Below, piece after piece: positions 1 through 12,800 of a stretch of DNA of 64,000 nt. The stretch is from Trichoplax adhaerens (taxonomy: Eukaryota; Placozoa; Uniplacotomia; Trichoplacea; Trichoplacidae). Under the pieces are notes generated by a model that was not told the DNA's origin, made no database searches, and saw nothing but the letters and a program-made list of their open reading frames with translations. The first letter of the stretch is position 1; every line of letters begins with the position of its first letter. A program made the translations under genes and the position numbers. Location: positions 1,371,225 to 1,435,224 of the forward strand of contig NW_002060955.1 of the NCBI RefSeq assembly GCF_000150275.1, in the 5' to 3' direction.

Positions 1-58
1 GGGTACCGTTGAAATTTTCCATTTTGGATGGCATTCTATTTTTTCCCTTTTTTCACAG

Positions 59-118
59 CTGAGGGTCAATAGTACATCAAGTGGAAACGATCATCATCGC
101 AATCGATCGCTGATTTAG
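59..118 (+). CDS. Possible 3'-terminal coding exon of a gene cut by the left edge
   Basis: A long pyrimidine tract ending in TTTCACAG (about 35-58) is a very good splice acceptor. Read in phase 0, the following bases give 19 codons beginning LRVNSTSSGN and ending at TAG (116-118); the other two phases stop almost at once. No family is recognisable in so short a piece. The rest of the gene would lie left of the window. It could equally be a chance acceptor before non-coding DNA. Confidence 0.25.
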   Translation: MRVNSTSSGNDHHRNRSLI

Positions 119-1820
119 GTTGGACCATCACTAATCACTAATAGAATTATAGAATTAAAATGCATCAATCAATTGGATGGCCTAATTAACGTGTATACCA
201 TGCAATCATCGTTGACATGGGCGTCGAGCATTGAGTCAGAAGATGGAGAATAACATGACGATGATGAAGTGGATGGAGCGTTTCTCATCCATGGCGAAGG
301 AGTCTTTCCCCACCGATCGATAACCACATATGGATTGCCTTGATTGTTATTTGACAAACAGGACAATCACTTTGATTGCATCATGATCCATTTTCCATTC
401 ATGAATGAATCTTTTTATTTTAACATTGTTTTCTGTCTCAGCAAATGCTTTATTCCCCATTCCATTTTCCATTCATTTCCACATCGACTGCACTACTTCA
501 ATATCATCGCCATCAACTGAATGCATGCCATGGGCGGCAAGGCCAGGGTATTCTTTTTTATCCATGTGTAGGATTGCAAAGTAGCCATAACTGTGCTAGA
601 ATAGGGAAAAATTCCTTCTAATCATGGGAGAGCCTGTATATACAGTCATTGGGTTTAATCCAATCAACTAGTAGGTTATCATTTTATTTTCGACAGAAAT
701 GAAACAACAAGAACATCACGCTGTGCCAGTACAAATGATGATGAAAATGAGGAAAGGGGGAGAGGCGAAAAAAACAATCATTTCTACTCTTAAAACTGCC
801 AATAACATCGCCCAATGATCATTTACTGTACAAGTCCGTTTCAAACACAGTGATTTCCGGCAGTAACATCCCTAAAGGACATGCAAGGCCTTTTTCAACG
901 ACGCAATCATTTAAGAAAATGCCTATCAACTTAATGCATAGTCATCATCAATCCCTTTGCCTTTAGTCTACCGTCGATAGTTCTTCAATACCCAACAACA
1001 GAGCGCTTTCACCATTTTTCCTGAATAAGGGAAAGAAATGGGATCCAATAAATCAAATTGGAGTTGAACATGCTTATTAGATGTTTGATTTCAGAAAAGG
1101 CCTACCATGATCGTGTACAGACGAATATGAATCGTATGTATGGTAATATTCAGTAGTCAAGTGCAAGAATGAGTCTGTCTTTAGCCTACGGTAGACAACA
1201 GCCCCGCCACCTTACATAAAGTTCTGAGAATATTTAGCTACGGTTTCATCTAAATATTGGAAGAACTTGATGTAAGGTGGCGAGGACTAGTGGATAATCT
1301 GTTTTATTACTTCTCGATTCCAACGTTTCAACGCTAAATCGGGGGCGATTTGGCGATCCTTTCTTTCATGCTCGACTTGACTAACTTTAGTTGACGTACA
1401 TTTTAGTAAATTATCGCCATGACACCATGCTGAAAAATCTCGACATGGGTAATTTCTACGTCCTTTTAGTCAACAAGAATGGGATTTAAGCTTACGGTCA
1501 TTCTTTTTAGTTATCCGCTGACAAAGATCGATATGTAATTATACACATCATTTATAAATCATTAGTTAATTGAATTAAATTGATACTTTCCAATACTGCG
1601 TCGCTGCTATGAGCCTGTTTGCTTGCCATCGTGATCGACAAAAACAGCAGACGAATTGCACTAAGCGATGATTGCTGGTCGACATTGATCAATCATCAAT
1701 AAACTGCCATGGCATCCAATGGACTATAATATAGTGAAATTAAAGTAGATGATGATGATGATTATAGTTGTTGAAGTCGATTTTAGCCTATGCATGTGTG
1801 GATCGCCACCAATGATGATA
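119..1820. other. No gene recognised; one long hairpin
   Basis: I see no supported exon here. An open stretch on the minus strand (about 175-360) reads like protein but has no recognisable family and weak splice sites. The only clear structure is the inverted repeat at 1205-1282, listed separately. Confidence 0.4.
1205..1282. repeat. 32-bp-arm inverted repeat with 14-nt loop
   Basis: The arms 1205-1236 and 1251-1282 are reverse complements except for about four positions, around the loop GCTACGGTTTCATC (1237-1250). The outer arm starts CGCCACCTTACAT and the matching arm ends ATGTAAGGTGGCG. Transcribed RNA would fold into a long stem. It may be a transposon relic or a hairpin RNA. No coding sequence overlaps it. 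Confidence 0.75.
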
Positions 1821-1822
1821 TG

Positions 1823-2000
1823 GGTAGCGGCATTATGCCGTAGCTGGATAAATTGTACATACCAGTAAAATCCATCAATTCAACTGTCCATGTTTGTGCT
1901 TTAATGGCGTATTCTTTTAGGTAGCGGCACTACACCATAGTTGGCTTAAATAGTGCATGAGTTGAACTCTCCATGACCGTAGTTACCAGGCTAATTCGTG
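1823..2000. repeat. Two degenerate copies of a ~97-bp unit
   Basis: GGTAGCGGCAT/C...CATAGT/CTGG motifs recur at 1823 and 1920. Each is followed by a TTC/GAACTNTCCATG motif, giving a period of about 97 bp. This is the first of the string of small tandem arrays filling the left 14 kb. Confidence 0.5.
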
Positions 2001-3009
2001 ATGCATGACAAGCATTTCGACGATGAACAATACTTCGCAATGTTGCAGGCGTCGACGACGTCCTGATCCTTTTCTTCCATCATGCACTACAGTAATGGCA
2101 TCGCCAAATGACAATATGTAATGGAGTAATTCAATTTCAATAAAATCGTATTCTTTAAGGGATTGAATGGCACAAATTACCCAATAAACCATCCTTAGCA
2201 TGTGCAGTCTAGTCTCTCTGGAAAGATAGTGATTTCAAGTCGACACAGCGATGATCTTTTTCTAGTTTATTTTTGCTGCGGGCCTATTGAAGACGTCGAA
2301 ACGGATACTATTTGTTTGTTGTTTTACCGTGATTTTAGTTAATAAAGATACAGCGCAAATGAGCCTATTTAGCAATTGTTCACTTCATTAACTTGTATTT
2401 TCTTGATTGCAACAGATCTATAGAGATATTGCTCCTTTATCCTTGTACAGCTCGTCTATCAAAGTCATCACCGACTGATCGTATCCATTAGCAGCAAGTT
2501 GGACAAGCTACAGCGAGTGAAAACCCAACATTGTGGTAAGTTTGCAATGCAATCTTGATTTCCAAAGTGTGGTCTACTAACAGAATAGGATACGACATAT
2601 TTCACGGACCATCTATACAGTCTTGTACTCGACATGAATACTCAACGGATAGCAATGCCATGTATTTGATTCAACATTTAACTTAACTTAATGGTGAACA
2701 ACGCCGATTGGAGATAGTAGAGTGGAGATTTCGGGGGGTTAAGTTGATTAGCGTACAACATGATTACTTGGATTAGATTACATTGATTAATTATCCATAT
2801 CAATTAATGGACATTAGTCCTCTATCTACTCCAGCAGGTTAGCCAATGGAAAGTGATTGACATGCAATATTGTAATGAAAAGTTGGCATGAATAAATTTC
2901 TTTCTTCATATTTCATTAGCAACAAGAAATGAGACTGTTGTAGTCTTCTGTAGAACTAACTGTAGTGGGCTAATCCATTCCAATGCAAATCACATCCACT
3001 ATTCCTAAA
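2001..3009. other. No gene recognised
   Basis: No exon with a family match or paired splice sites was found. Parts may be older, more diverged copies of the 155-bp unit that follows, but I could not align them confidently. Confidence 0.35.
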
Positions 3010-3840
3010 TGCATGTCAATGTGGATCTCGTCCTACAGGCACTTTAGTCAGTACAAATAATTCATTGGAGATGAAAAGGTAAGACTTATAAGAAAGACTT
3101 GTTCATGATTCATGGGCCATTTCTCTAGTTAGTCTTTGCGCCAGTTAGACTGTCTATCCATTTGAATAGACCATGTCAATCTCCTCCGACACTCTTTCAG
3201 CGAGTAGACGTTATTGAAAACAAAATTAAAAAGTGATCCATGATTTAATGAGTAGCGTCTACAGGACGCGTATATTGAATAGCTAAACTAGTTTTGAGCT
3301 GTATATTATAAAGCTTATTTTATAGCCGACTTCCATCTCCCCCTACACTATTTTAGTGAGTATAAGTTATTGGAGACAAGGGCAAGACGATCCCTGATCC
3401 ATTGGCCGTGTTCATATTTAATATCGACGCCAGTTTTCAACTCGCCATGTTTTCCATTTATTTTTGGGTTATAGTCAATGTCCATGTTCATCTCGTCTAA
3501 TTTGAGTAAATACAAGTTATTGTAGAGGACGAAACACAAGTCATGATTAATCGAATGGCTATTTCTACAGGAAGGCTTCATATCGACGCCTTTCCATGCT
3601 AGCATTACAAAATATACGTATTCAATGATAGCCAAGGGCAATTTTCAATCTCCCCTATTGAATTTCTACTCATCCATCGAATGAATCAATGGAGAAGAGA
3701 AAGCAAGGAATATCCTTCATTGATTGACTCTTACAAAGATTTATTCAATTATTCATGATTGTCAAGGCAAGCCATCAACATGTCTTCTTGGAGATGAGAG
3801 ACAGCAAGACTTATCGGCCGTCCATTGGCTTTCTACGTTA
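3010..3840. repeat. ~155-bp degenerate tandem array
   Basis: A block beginning CATGTCAATNTC...CT, continuing with GTNANTACAAGTTATTGGAGA-like sequence and ending in a TGATCCATTGGCC-like motif, recurs near 3015, 3172, 3328, 3478, 3640 and 3785. Intervals are 145-162 bp. Copies are strongly diverged, so the array is old. Open frames across it (3348-3641 on minus, 3762-3998 on minus) differ from copy to copy and are not credible genes. Confidence 0.65.
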
Positions 3841-4479
3841 TTCTGGAAATCCATTTGAAAGTGAAGAGCATTTGCAGTAAGGCCTGGAGACATTGAAGAA
3901 CACAAAGAAAGACAAAACGCCTTTCTGCATAGTATAAGATTCACCATAGCGACCCTATTGATTCTAGCCAATGTTGGTATTGGATTGGCAATTGTCAAAA
4001 AGTTGGTATTGATCCGAGGAAAAAATGGATTATTGGACTACAGCACAGCGTATCTTATTTATTCAAGGAAATATGCTATATCATCGACCACTCTCTTGCA
4101 TGGATTTCATTTTAAAATGAGCAACAGAATGGAAAGAGGAATTAAATCAATAATTCCATATGTTGATTTTGATTGCAATACCTGCATGGATGATTACTTT
4201 TGATGGCAATAATCTTCTTCCTTTATAGAATAGCTTCAGATAAACTGTCTTGTCTCTTTTTCATTTTATCATCAACGCATCATCGATGATGACTGAAATC
4301 TCGCTATCCAGTAGGTTCAAAAAAAGGAGACAGCTATGCAATCAATAAGCCTGGACTATCCATTTTCTTCTTTCAAAGTGAGTACTTACTCCGTAAACAT
4401 CGATGGCATGTTTTCATACAACTGTCCATTCATCTTCAAGTCCAAAGTCAACAGAGCGAGAACGATGCCATTTGTTTTA

Positions 4480-5480
4480 GTTGGACTAAAGGCATATTGG
4501 AGTCACGTCTCTTACCTTTCGTTGCTATTTAATCACCAATGTCGAGTGGCATTGCCTTTGAAAGAGGCCATGGATTGAATATTTGTAAATTTGACATGAG
4601 TTAACAAATTTGGGGCCTATCCAATTCAGTTTTGTCATTTCCTATCGTTAATGACATTTTAATACGCAATATCGGGTGGCATTGCCTATGAAAGAGAATA
4701 TGGATTGAATGTCACAGATTGAACATGAATCAACAGAACCAGAGCTATCCAATTCATTTCGTCATTTCCTTTTGTTAATTACTGTTGACTTTTTAATAGC
4801 CGACATTGAGTGGCATTGCTTATGGAACAGACACAGGTTGAATTTTGTCCATTTTACGTTAGTCAACAGAGTTGGAACTACCCAATACAATAATATGAAA
4901 GATACTTTTTTTCTTCAGCCAAAGAAATTGCCTATAAAACAGGCAGGGGTTGAATTTGGTACATTTTACCTTAGTCAGCAGAATAGGGAGTTCCATTAGA
5001 ACTACCCAATTCATGAAAGACACACTTTTATTTTTCAATCATTTCCTACCTTTAAATAGCCAACATCGAGTGGCATTGCCTATGAAACAGACACGGGTTG
5101 AATTTTATACATTTTACGTTAGTCAACCGAATAGAGAGTTCCATTAGAACTACCCAATTCATGAAAGACACACTTTTATTCTTCAGTCATTTCCTACCTT
5201 TTAATAGCCAACTTGGAGTGGCATTGCCTGTGAAAACGGACATGAATGCAATATTTTACAGAATTGACATGAGTCAACCGAGTTTGAATGATCGAATTTA
5301 TTTATTTTCAAATAGACATTTCTTAATTTCTTTCGTCCTTTCCTCCCTTTAATTGCTTTTAATAAGCTAACCTCGGTGGTATTACTTTTGAAAATAGACA
5401 TGGACTGAAATTGATTGATTTGATACGAGTTGACAGAGACAATTTTTTTTTTCCTATGAGTGGAGACCAACGATGCCATC
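4480..5480. repeat. ~130-158-bp tandem array
   Basis: A core GAGTGGCATTGCC(TATGAAA) followed by a GGTTGAAT-type motif recurs near 4544, 4673, 4808, 4934, 5068, 5217 and 5375. Intervals are 126-158 bp. The middle copies (4800-5220) are the most alike and share overlapping open frames, explained by recent duplication rather than coding. A related looser pair with a period near 240 bp follows at 5590-5990 (TTCCTTGAANCCAATGG). Confidence 0.7.
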
Positions 5481-6174
5481 TTCAAAAATGAACTGTGACA
5501 ACTTGATACCATTTTACAGCTTTGAATAAGACTACATTTACAGGTGAATTATCTACCATTTTCTTGGAATAACCTAAATCAGCCATCAGCATGAAACAGA
5601 GGCTGAATTTTGCATGCATTCCAACTAGCCAATGCTAATGGATTTAGAATTTTTATTTCCTTGAAACCAATGGGTAGCCAATTTCTTGCCACTAACTCTC
5701 CTAGCACAACACCATTGGAAATGCATAACCTTCAAGACATCCAATGCTCCGTTGACAATTGGCTATCTTTTTCTAGCTTGATTGAAATACCCGGTCGGGA
5801 ACCTAAATTAGTCATTAACATGAAAAAATGACTAAATTTTGGATAGACGGTTAGATTGGTTGAATCCGATAAGTCTGTAATTTTCATTCCTTGAAGCCAA
5901 TGGATAAAGCCAATTTTTTGGCACTCGCTCTTATAGCACCAATTCCGTTTTAAATCCATAACTCGCATGATGATGGGAATAAATGTATCAAGAATATTTG
6001 GCACATGTTGTTGATTGTATTTCTATGCTGTAAATAAGCATTGAATAACCCGCACAAGCAAGCAAATCTACTCTCAACAGGGAATAATAATCCATCACCA
6101 TAAGCAGTCAATCCACGACTTTATGCTACTAGAGTAGGTAGTCATGTTGTATCTATCTTGTCGATGCATTTCAA

Positions 6175-6770
6175 TATCATCAATCTAGTCAATGGAATAG
6201 GAAATGGAGAATGAATTTGCCCAATTTCCATTCAGTCAATAGAATACGAAATGGAGAATGGATTTGCCCAATTTTCCATCAATAATCCAGCTAATAGAAT
6301 AGGAAACTGGAGAATGGATTTGCCCAATTTTCATTCAGCATCAACCATTCAGTCAATAGAATAAGAAATGGAAAATGGAGTTGTCAAATTTTCATTTTCC
6401 ATCAATAATCCAACTAATAGAATAGAAAACTGGAGAATGAATTTGCAAAATTTCCATTCCCTATAAAACAATCCAGTCAATAGAATAAGAAATGGAGAAT
6501 GGATTGGCAAGATTTCCATTCTCCGTCAACAATCCACTTAATAGAATGGGAAATGGAGAATGAATTTGCAAAAATTTCCATTCTGAATCAACAATCTAGT
6601 TGATAGACTAGGAAATGGAGAATGGGTTGGCAAGATTTCCATTCTCCATCAACAATCCAGTCAATAGAATAGGAAATGGAGAATGGATTTGCAAAATTTC
6701 CATTCTGAATTAACAATCTAGTTGGCAGAATAGGAAAGGGGCAATTCACTTACCCAATTCCATTCTCAAT
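6175..6770. repeat. ~60-bp tandem array, about ten copies
   Basis: The unit is AATCCAGTCAATAGAATAGG followed by AAATGGAGAATGGATTTGC and AAAATTTCCATTCT. It recurs every 50-67 bp from about 6187 to 6760. Each unit holds an internal near-palindrome (AAATGGAGAATGG against CCATTCTCCAT), so single strands could form small hairpins. No coding potential. Confidence 0.85.
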
Positions 6771-7639
6771 GACTTGATCAGAGAATAGTAAAGTCCTCGA
6801 TTGGACCATTGACGTTTTGTTTGGCTATCCTTACTTTATTTTAATACACCTGCAGTTCCTCATGCCCATACGAGCCCTTGAGATCTCATTGCCTTAATTG
6901 TGCTATTGCAAGAGAGTTCAAGCACAATTGGGATTGGTAAGGATTTTCAACAGGTTTTGCCTCAAAGGCAGTGAAGGAATTGCCAGGGTTAATGAGGAAA
7001 TGCCTCCATGCCAACCTGACAAACAAAATCAACGACAGACTAATGAAACATGCTTCGACGTTGACAAATAGAGCACAACTTGCTTGATCTTCTACAAGCT
7101 ATTCTGATCACTTATCGCCTTTCCAATAGCCAAAGCATCCATGCAAGAAATCCTATCAAATTGAGAAGACTATCCTGTAGTGCTGCCATTCCTGTCAAGG
7201 CCCCAAAAACAAATTTTCGCCGTGACTCATTGCATACCAACTGCCGATAGCTATAGTGGATTGATTAATTTATCAACGATTAACCTTGATACGCCGGTCG
7301 ATGATTGCTATCAGATAAGTTCTCCCTCTTTGAATATTGTATTTCAATTTATTTTACAAGCGTAGAAGAAGGCATTGATTGGGTGCTAGTGGTGATCGAG
7401 TGAGTTAGCCGATCAGGATATACCGCTGCCATTTTCCCCTTTCTATCGGACATCATTGAATGGCTCCATGCCTTGGTGTCGATGCCCCCCATTCATCTTG
7501 ATAAAAAAAAACTTCCTAATTCACTTTTCAAGGCTTGCCATTGATGAAAGAATTTCTCCTCAAATTGGAATGATCCCATACCGTCAAGAGGGATAGTGGC
7601 TTATTGAATGAATGGATTATTCCTACATGGACTGTCTTT
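6771..7639. other. No gene recognised
   Basis: Unique-looking spacer between the 60-bp and 32-bp arrays. A 61-codon frame at 7180-7365 has no recognisable family or flanking splice signals. Confidence 0.4.
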
Positions 7640-7659
7640 GTGAATGGACTACTGTCTGC

Positions 7660-8915
7660 TAGAAGTAAAGATTTGTTGCTAAGTAGAGCAAACATTAAGT
7701 ATATTCAATTGGTTCTTCGTCAAGTTGAAATTGATGTCCAATTGATTTCTTCGTTCACTGGAAATTACGTCCAAGTGATTAATTCTAATTGTTGGTTCAG
7801 TGAAATTCAAGTAGAATTGACATTTATTACGTGGAAATCAAATAGAAATTAGTTACTACCCAAGTCGAAATCCAGTCAAATTCATTATCGGCTAGTGGCA
7901 ATCCAGTCCAATTCGTTCTTAGCCAATATTGGACATTACGTCCAATTGGTTCTTAGTTTAGTGGAAATCAAGTCCCATTGGTTCTTAGCTTAGTAGAATT
8001 CACGTCCAATTGGTTGTTAGCCGAGTGGAAATCACGTCAAATTGGTTGTTAGCCAAGTGGAAATTATCACACGTTCAATTCGTTGTTGGTCAAGTGGAAA
8101 TCAAGTGGAATTGGTTATTAGCCAAGTGGAAATCACCTTCAATTCGTTCTTGGTCTAGCAGAAATCAAGTCCAATTGATTCTTAGTTTAGTAGAAATCAC
8201 CTTTAATTGGTTCTTGGACTAGTAAAAATCGGAGTTAAATTGGTTGCTAGCCTAGTAGAAATCAAACCAAATTGATTCTTAGCTGAGTGGAAATCACTTC
8301 AAATTGGTTCTTAGTCTAGTGGAAATCAAGTGGAAATCAGAGTTAAATTGGTTGCTAGCTTAGTAGAAATCAAACCAAATTGATTCTTAGCTGAGTGGAA
8401 ATCACATCACATCGATTCTTAGTTTAGTGGAAATCAAGTAGAATTGGTTGTTAGCTGAGTGGAAATCACCTTCAATTCGTTGTTGGTCCAGTAGATATCA
8501 AAGCAAATTGATTCTTAGTCTAGTGAAAATCAAGTCGAATTTGGTTGTTAGTTAAGTAGAAATCGTCTTCAATTCGTTGTTAGTCTAGTGGAAATCAAAG
8601 TCAAATTGATTGCTAGCCTAATAGAAATCAAGCCAAATTGATTGTTAGCCGAGTGGAAATCACATCAAATCGATTCTTCGTCTAGTAGAAATCAAAGTCA
8701 AATTGATTGCTAGCCTAATAGAAATCAAGCCAAATTGATTGTTAGCCGAGTGGAAATCACATCAAATCGATTCTTCGTCTAGTAGAAATCAAGTCGAATT
8801 TGGTTGTTAGCCAAGTAGAAATCACCTTCAATTCGTTCTTGGTCTAGCGCAAATTAAGTCGAATTGATTGATCACTCTAGTGGAAATTAAGTCTAATTGG
8901 TTATTACCATTGCAA
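7660..8915. repeat. ~32-bp minisatellite array with a 97-bp higher-order repeat
   Basis: Nearly forty copies of AGTGGAAATCAAGTCAAATT followed by GGTTCTTAGCCT-like sequence, unit 31-33 bp. At about 8591-8687 and 8688-8784 a block of three units is repeated almost exactly with a 97-bp shift, a small higher-order repeat. Open frames at 7604-7852 and 8010-8222 are by-products: a 32-bp unit shifts frame each copy. Confidence 0.9.
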
Positions 8916-9800
8916 AGTCAATTTCAAAACCAACTTTCAATCCATTATAATCTGTTAAATAGCGTTTTCCCATCCACCTTGTTGCCTACGTGATCGACGT
9001 GATCGGAGAAAAAAATTAAAGAGAGCATTAGCATTTCTTTAGCTACCCATTAGGAACAGTGGTGCCATTAGCAAACTTGCTATCGATCCATTATCCAGAT
9101 AGAAAAGGAAACTCGGATTGTGCCAAGGGTAATTGCATACTTACTTGCTGACTGAAATTGCTATAAACAACCAATCTGTGGAGAAGGACGACATATTTAG
9201 TAGGATAGATACAATCTTTTTAGTACAGTCTTGAGCTTGGCGGATGGTCATTCCTTCTTCTTCCTTCTAGCGAGTGGAGAGTTTTAAAAAGGTGGATTCC
9301 TTTCTATCAGCGATTGTGTCATTTATTTCTCTAACCACTTGGCGCCATTGATGCTCGAGTTCTCATACTCTTCCATCTTCAATCCTTCGTGACTTGAAGA
9401 ATTGGACAGATTGCTATTGAAAACAGTTTGTCGCCATTCCATCCTCGAACGCGGAATCGACACAGAAAAGAAATTATCGCTTTCGGTCTGTCAATAAGAC
9501 GTAGATTGCAATTCTTCTATCCAATCGACACCAGTGTCGATTGGATAGACTCACAAGCCAATTGGTATTGACATAGTGCTTAACGCCATTGAAAAGTGTT
9601 AATTCTTTCAAGCCTATTAGTTCACTTGTCCGCCAAAGGCATAGCCATCGTTGACAATCTTGCTTGCGGCCCGCAAAATTAATCCATTTCCAGGCTTGTC
9701 GTCATGGCGGTCTTTTGCATCCACATTTAAAGCAATAGTTTTCTTTTCTTGTAGTAGAATTAATTGATTGGTCTTGCAATAATTTTCTCCGTGGAACAAA
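8916..9800. promoter_or_regulatory. Upstream region of the RhoGEF gene
   Basis: About 0.9 kb between the 32-bp array and the proposed start codon at 9801. It contains one TTGGCGCC word at 9339-9346 (E2F-like) and a 34-bp palindrome at 9516-9549. No TATA box position is clear. The 5' UTR and promoter should lie here if the gene model is right, but the start of transcription cannot be read from the sequence. Confidence 0.3.
9516..9549. repeat. 34-bp near-perfect palindrome
   Basis: Arms TCTATCCAATCGACAC (9516-9531) and its exact reverse complement (9534-9549) are separated only by CA. It lies about 250 bp upstream of the proposed RhoGEF start codon. It could be a dimeric protein-binding site, a hairpin-forming replication relic, or a transposon end fragment. 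Confidence 0.85.
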
Positions 9801-12800
9801 ATGTTTCATTTGAGAAGTAAAAAACATCGGAATAAAGTTATTAGTTATCATAAAGATGAGGAAAAAGTGGCTGTCGAGACCCAGCAACTTGCCGAAAGCG
9901 TTGAATATGCATCAGCATTTGCTATTCGAAGATCGACTGTGGGTAAGTCGTAGTCTTGTCCTCCCTACTGGATTCGCATCCTACTTTCTCTACCCGCGTG
10001 TTCAAGCTCTTCTCCAACAACATGGAGAATCACGATGCACTAAGAAACTGATGTTTATAAGAAAAAACACGAAGGAAAGAAAATTCGTCGAGTTGAATAG
10101 AGTTGAAAAAGCAACTGTAGTACTACTTAAAACGGGGTTGATAAATACGCAGTTTCTCTCTAACTGACTAAAATCTCCTTTCTCAGTTAGCGTGCAAACT
10201 CTTTCCTTCCTTCTCTATTGCTGTCCAAGTTGTAGGTGGAAGACGATTCTTTCTATTGAATCAGTTTGTATTGCATGGAATCCCAAAATAGTGTTGAATA
10301 TGAATTTTCTTCTATACGGACTACTTTTAATTTCACAAACGCTTTCTCCTTCCTTGTCTCTTTTGGTCAAAGTTACAGATGGAAGAGGATGATTTTTTGT
10401 TTCTTTTAACCAATTTGGATTGCATCAAATCACTAAAATAGAGTTGAATATGAAAATGAAATTTCTTCCATACGGATTACTTTTAATTTTACAAACGCTT
10501 TCTCTTTCCTTGTCTCTTGTGGTCAAAGTTGCAGATGGAAGAGGATGATTTTTTTTTTTAACCAGTTTGGATTGCATCAAATCTCTAAAATAGTGTGAAT
10601 ACGAGGATGAAAATACAGTTTCTTCCTTACTAACGCAAAGCTCCTTTTCTCACTTTTACAGCATACTTTCCTTTCTTACCAATTTTATTCATAGTTGTCG
10701 ATAGAAGATTGATTGATTTTTTTACTCGTTTATATCACATCTAATTATTTTGATGGGGATACACAGTAATCATGCCACGGGTGGATGATAAATACTTTTC
10801 CAACTGCCATGATTATTCCCATTAGAAAGACGCGTAATATTGGCAATATTGATCACGTTGTTATTCTGTCGTCACGATGATGCTTGGTTATCATTAAATT
10901 AATCACAAAATGAAATTTGTATATTTAATTTTATAATCAACCATGGCTAACAACTAATGATATTCTCCCATGATTTGTTACAGATTCCAATACATCACGC
11001 GATCATTCGGATAAGGTAAGGAGTCTGCTTACTGTGTTAAGGGATAGGGAAAGGATCTTGACTGTGGTTGCATCGCTAGAGATAATTTTTAGTTTAGTCA
11101 CGATGTAACCTATCATCATAACTTACCAATATCAACATGGCGATTGGCCATTATCGAGTCTGTTTGCTCTGTTGTAAAGCTACAAATAGAGGAATGTTTT
11201 TTATTTTTTACTGTAGCTGCATAGCTAGAATGAACTTTTATTTTAGCCATGATGCAACCTAGGGTGATAATCTACTAATATCAACATGATGGTCGGTCAT
11301 CGTCGAGTCTAGTTGTTATGTTGTCGGTAGAAAAATGATTTTTACTGTAGTAGCAATAGCTAGAAAGAAGTTTCATTTTAGCCTCGATGTAACCTATCGT
11401 GATGACTTACTAATTTGAACAGGACGATCGGTCATCGTCGAGTCTGTTTACTAGGTTGTAGTTAAAGGAATGATCTTGGCTGTAGTAGCATAGCATAGCT
11501 GGAAATAACTTTGATTTTAGTCACGATGTAACCTATCGTGTTGACTTATTAATTTGAACATGGCGATCGGTCATCGTCGAGTCTGTTTACTATATAGTGG
11601 TTAGATGGCCTACTATCCAATATGGCCACTGTCGAATCTGTTTACTAACTTGTAGTTAAAGGAATGATCTTGGCTGTAGTAGCATAGCATAGCTAGAAAT
11701 AACTTTGATTTTAGTCACGATGTAACCTATCGTGTTGACTTATTAATTTGAACATGGCGATCGGTCATCGTCGAGTCTGTTTACTATATAGTGGTTAGAT
11801 GGCCTACTATCCAATATGGCCACTGTCGAATCTGTTTACTAACTTGTAGTTAAAGGAATGATCTTGGCTGTAGTAGCATAGCATAGCTGGAAATAACTTT
11901 GATTTTAGCCACGATGTAGCCAATCCTGTTGACTTATTAATTTGAGCATGACGATCGTCGAGTCTGTTTACTATGTTGTAGTTAAAGGAACGATCTTGGC
12001 TGTAGTAGCATAGCATAGCTGGAAGTAACTTTTATTTTAGCCACGACGTAACCTATCGTGATGACCTACTATCCAATATGGCCATCGATCATCATATCGA
12101 TGCTCTTTGAGGTGTTAGGGATAGAGGAATGATGTTAAGTCGCATAGCTAGAAATACAAACTTATGACTGATTTATCGACCTTGCATAGTGGAGATATAC
12201 TTGTTAAACAATCACATCAACATTAATCAAGTTGTAATATGAATGACTACCGAATCGATGATGTAGTTCTGGAAAGAATTTACTCGTATTCCTTTAGTTT
12301 GATAACGATAATCTTTCAAGATGGACGGCAATATCCTGGCGATGGATGCGTCTCCGGTACAGTGTAGTCATGAGGTTCAAATGCAAAGTTAGTTTCCTTC
12401 TCGACTATCGATGGCTACGGGATGGATAATGTCTAGTAGCTACCCAAGGAGTTGATTCTTTACCTTGGTTGTCGATTCGTACAGCAAGTAGTGAGCCAAT
12501 CACGACTTTGATCCTTGTCAATCCCTGGTATTTCTTCATGTTATGCAAGTTCAAATACTGGAAAAAATTCCCTTCTCCTTCGATATAGATGACAAGGGAA
12601 TAGATGATGTCTACTAGTCATGGAAAGCGTTTATTCTTTAATTCGATGACCATCAACATGCCCAGTTCTATTCTCGCTGTTGATTCCTACAATAAGTAGT
12701 CAGCAACACATGGAAAAGGACAATCATTATCCTTGTCAATCCATTCTATCGTCCATTAATGTAGATTTCAACATGGAATTTCCTTCTACTCTGATGTCAA

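Noticed and set aside
169-366. Minus-strand open frame with protein-like text (WGKTPSPWM, S-rich stretch)
   Set aside because: No in-frame ATG at its start, weak splice acceptor, no recognisable family. It could be an exon but cannot be supported.
4709-5352. Overlapping plus-strand frames with repeated peptide text (FYVSQPNREFH)
   Set aside because: They follow the 130-158-bp tandem repeat and change frame between copies; repetition explains the similarity.
7604-8222. Frames rich in VEI and NWLLAKW repeats
   Set aside because: Translations of the 32-bp minisatellite. The unit is not a multiple of three, so no stable repeat protein exists.
9617-9887. Two minus-strand frames opposite the proposed RhoGEF exon 1
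   Set aside because: No family and no splice logic. The plus-strand reading has a start, an upstream stop, a strong donor and phase continuity.
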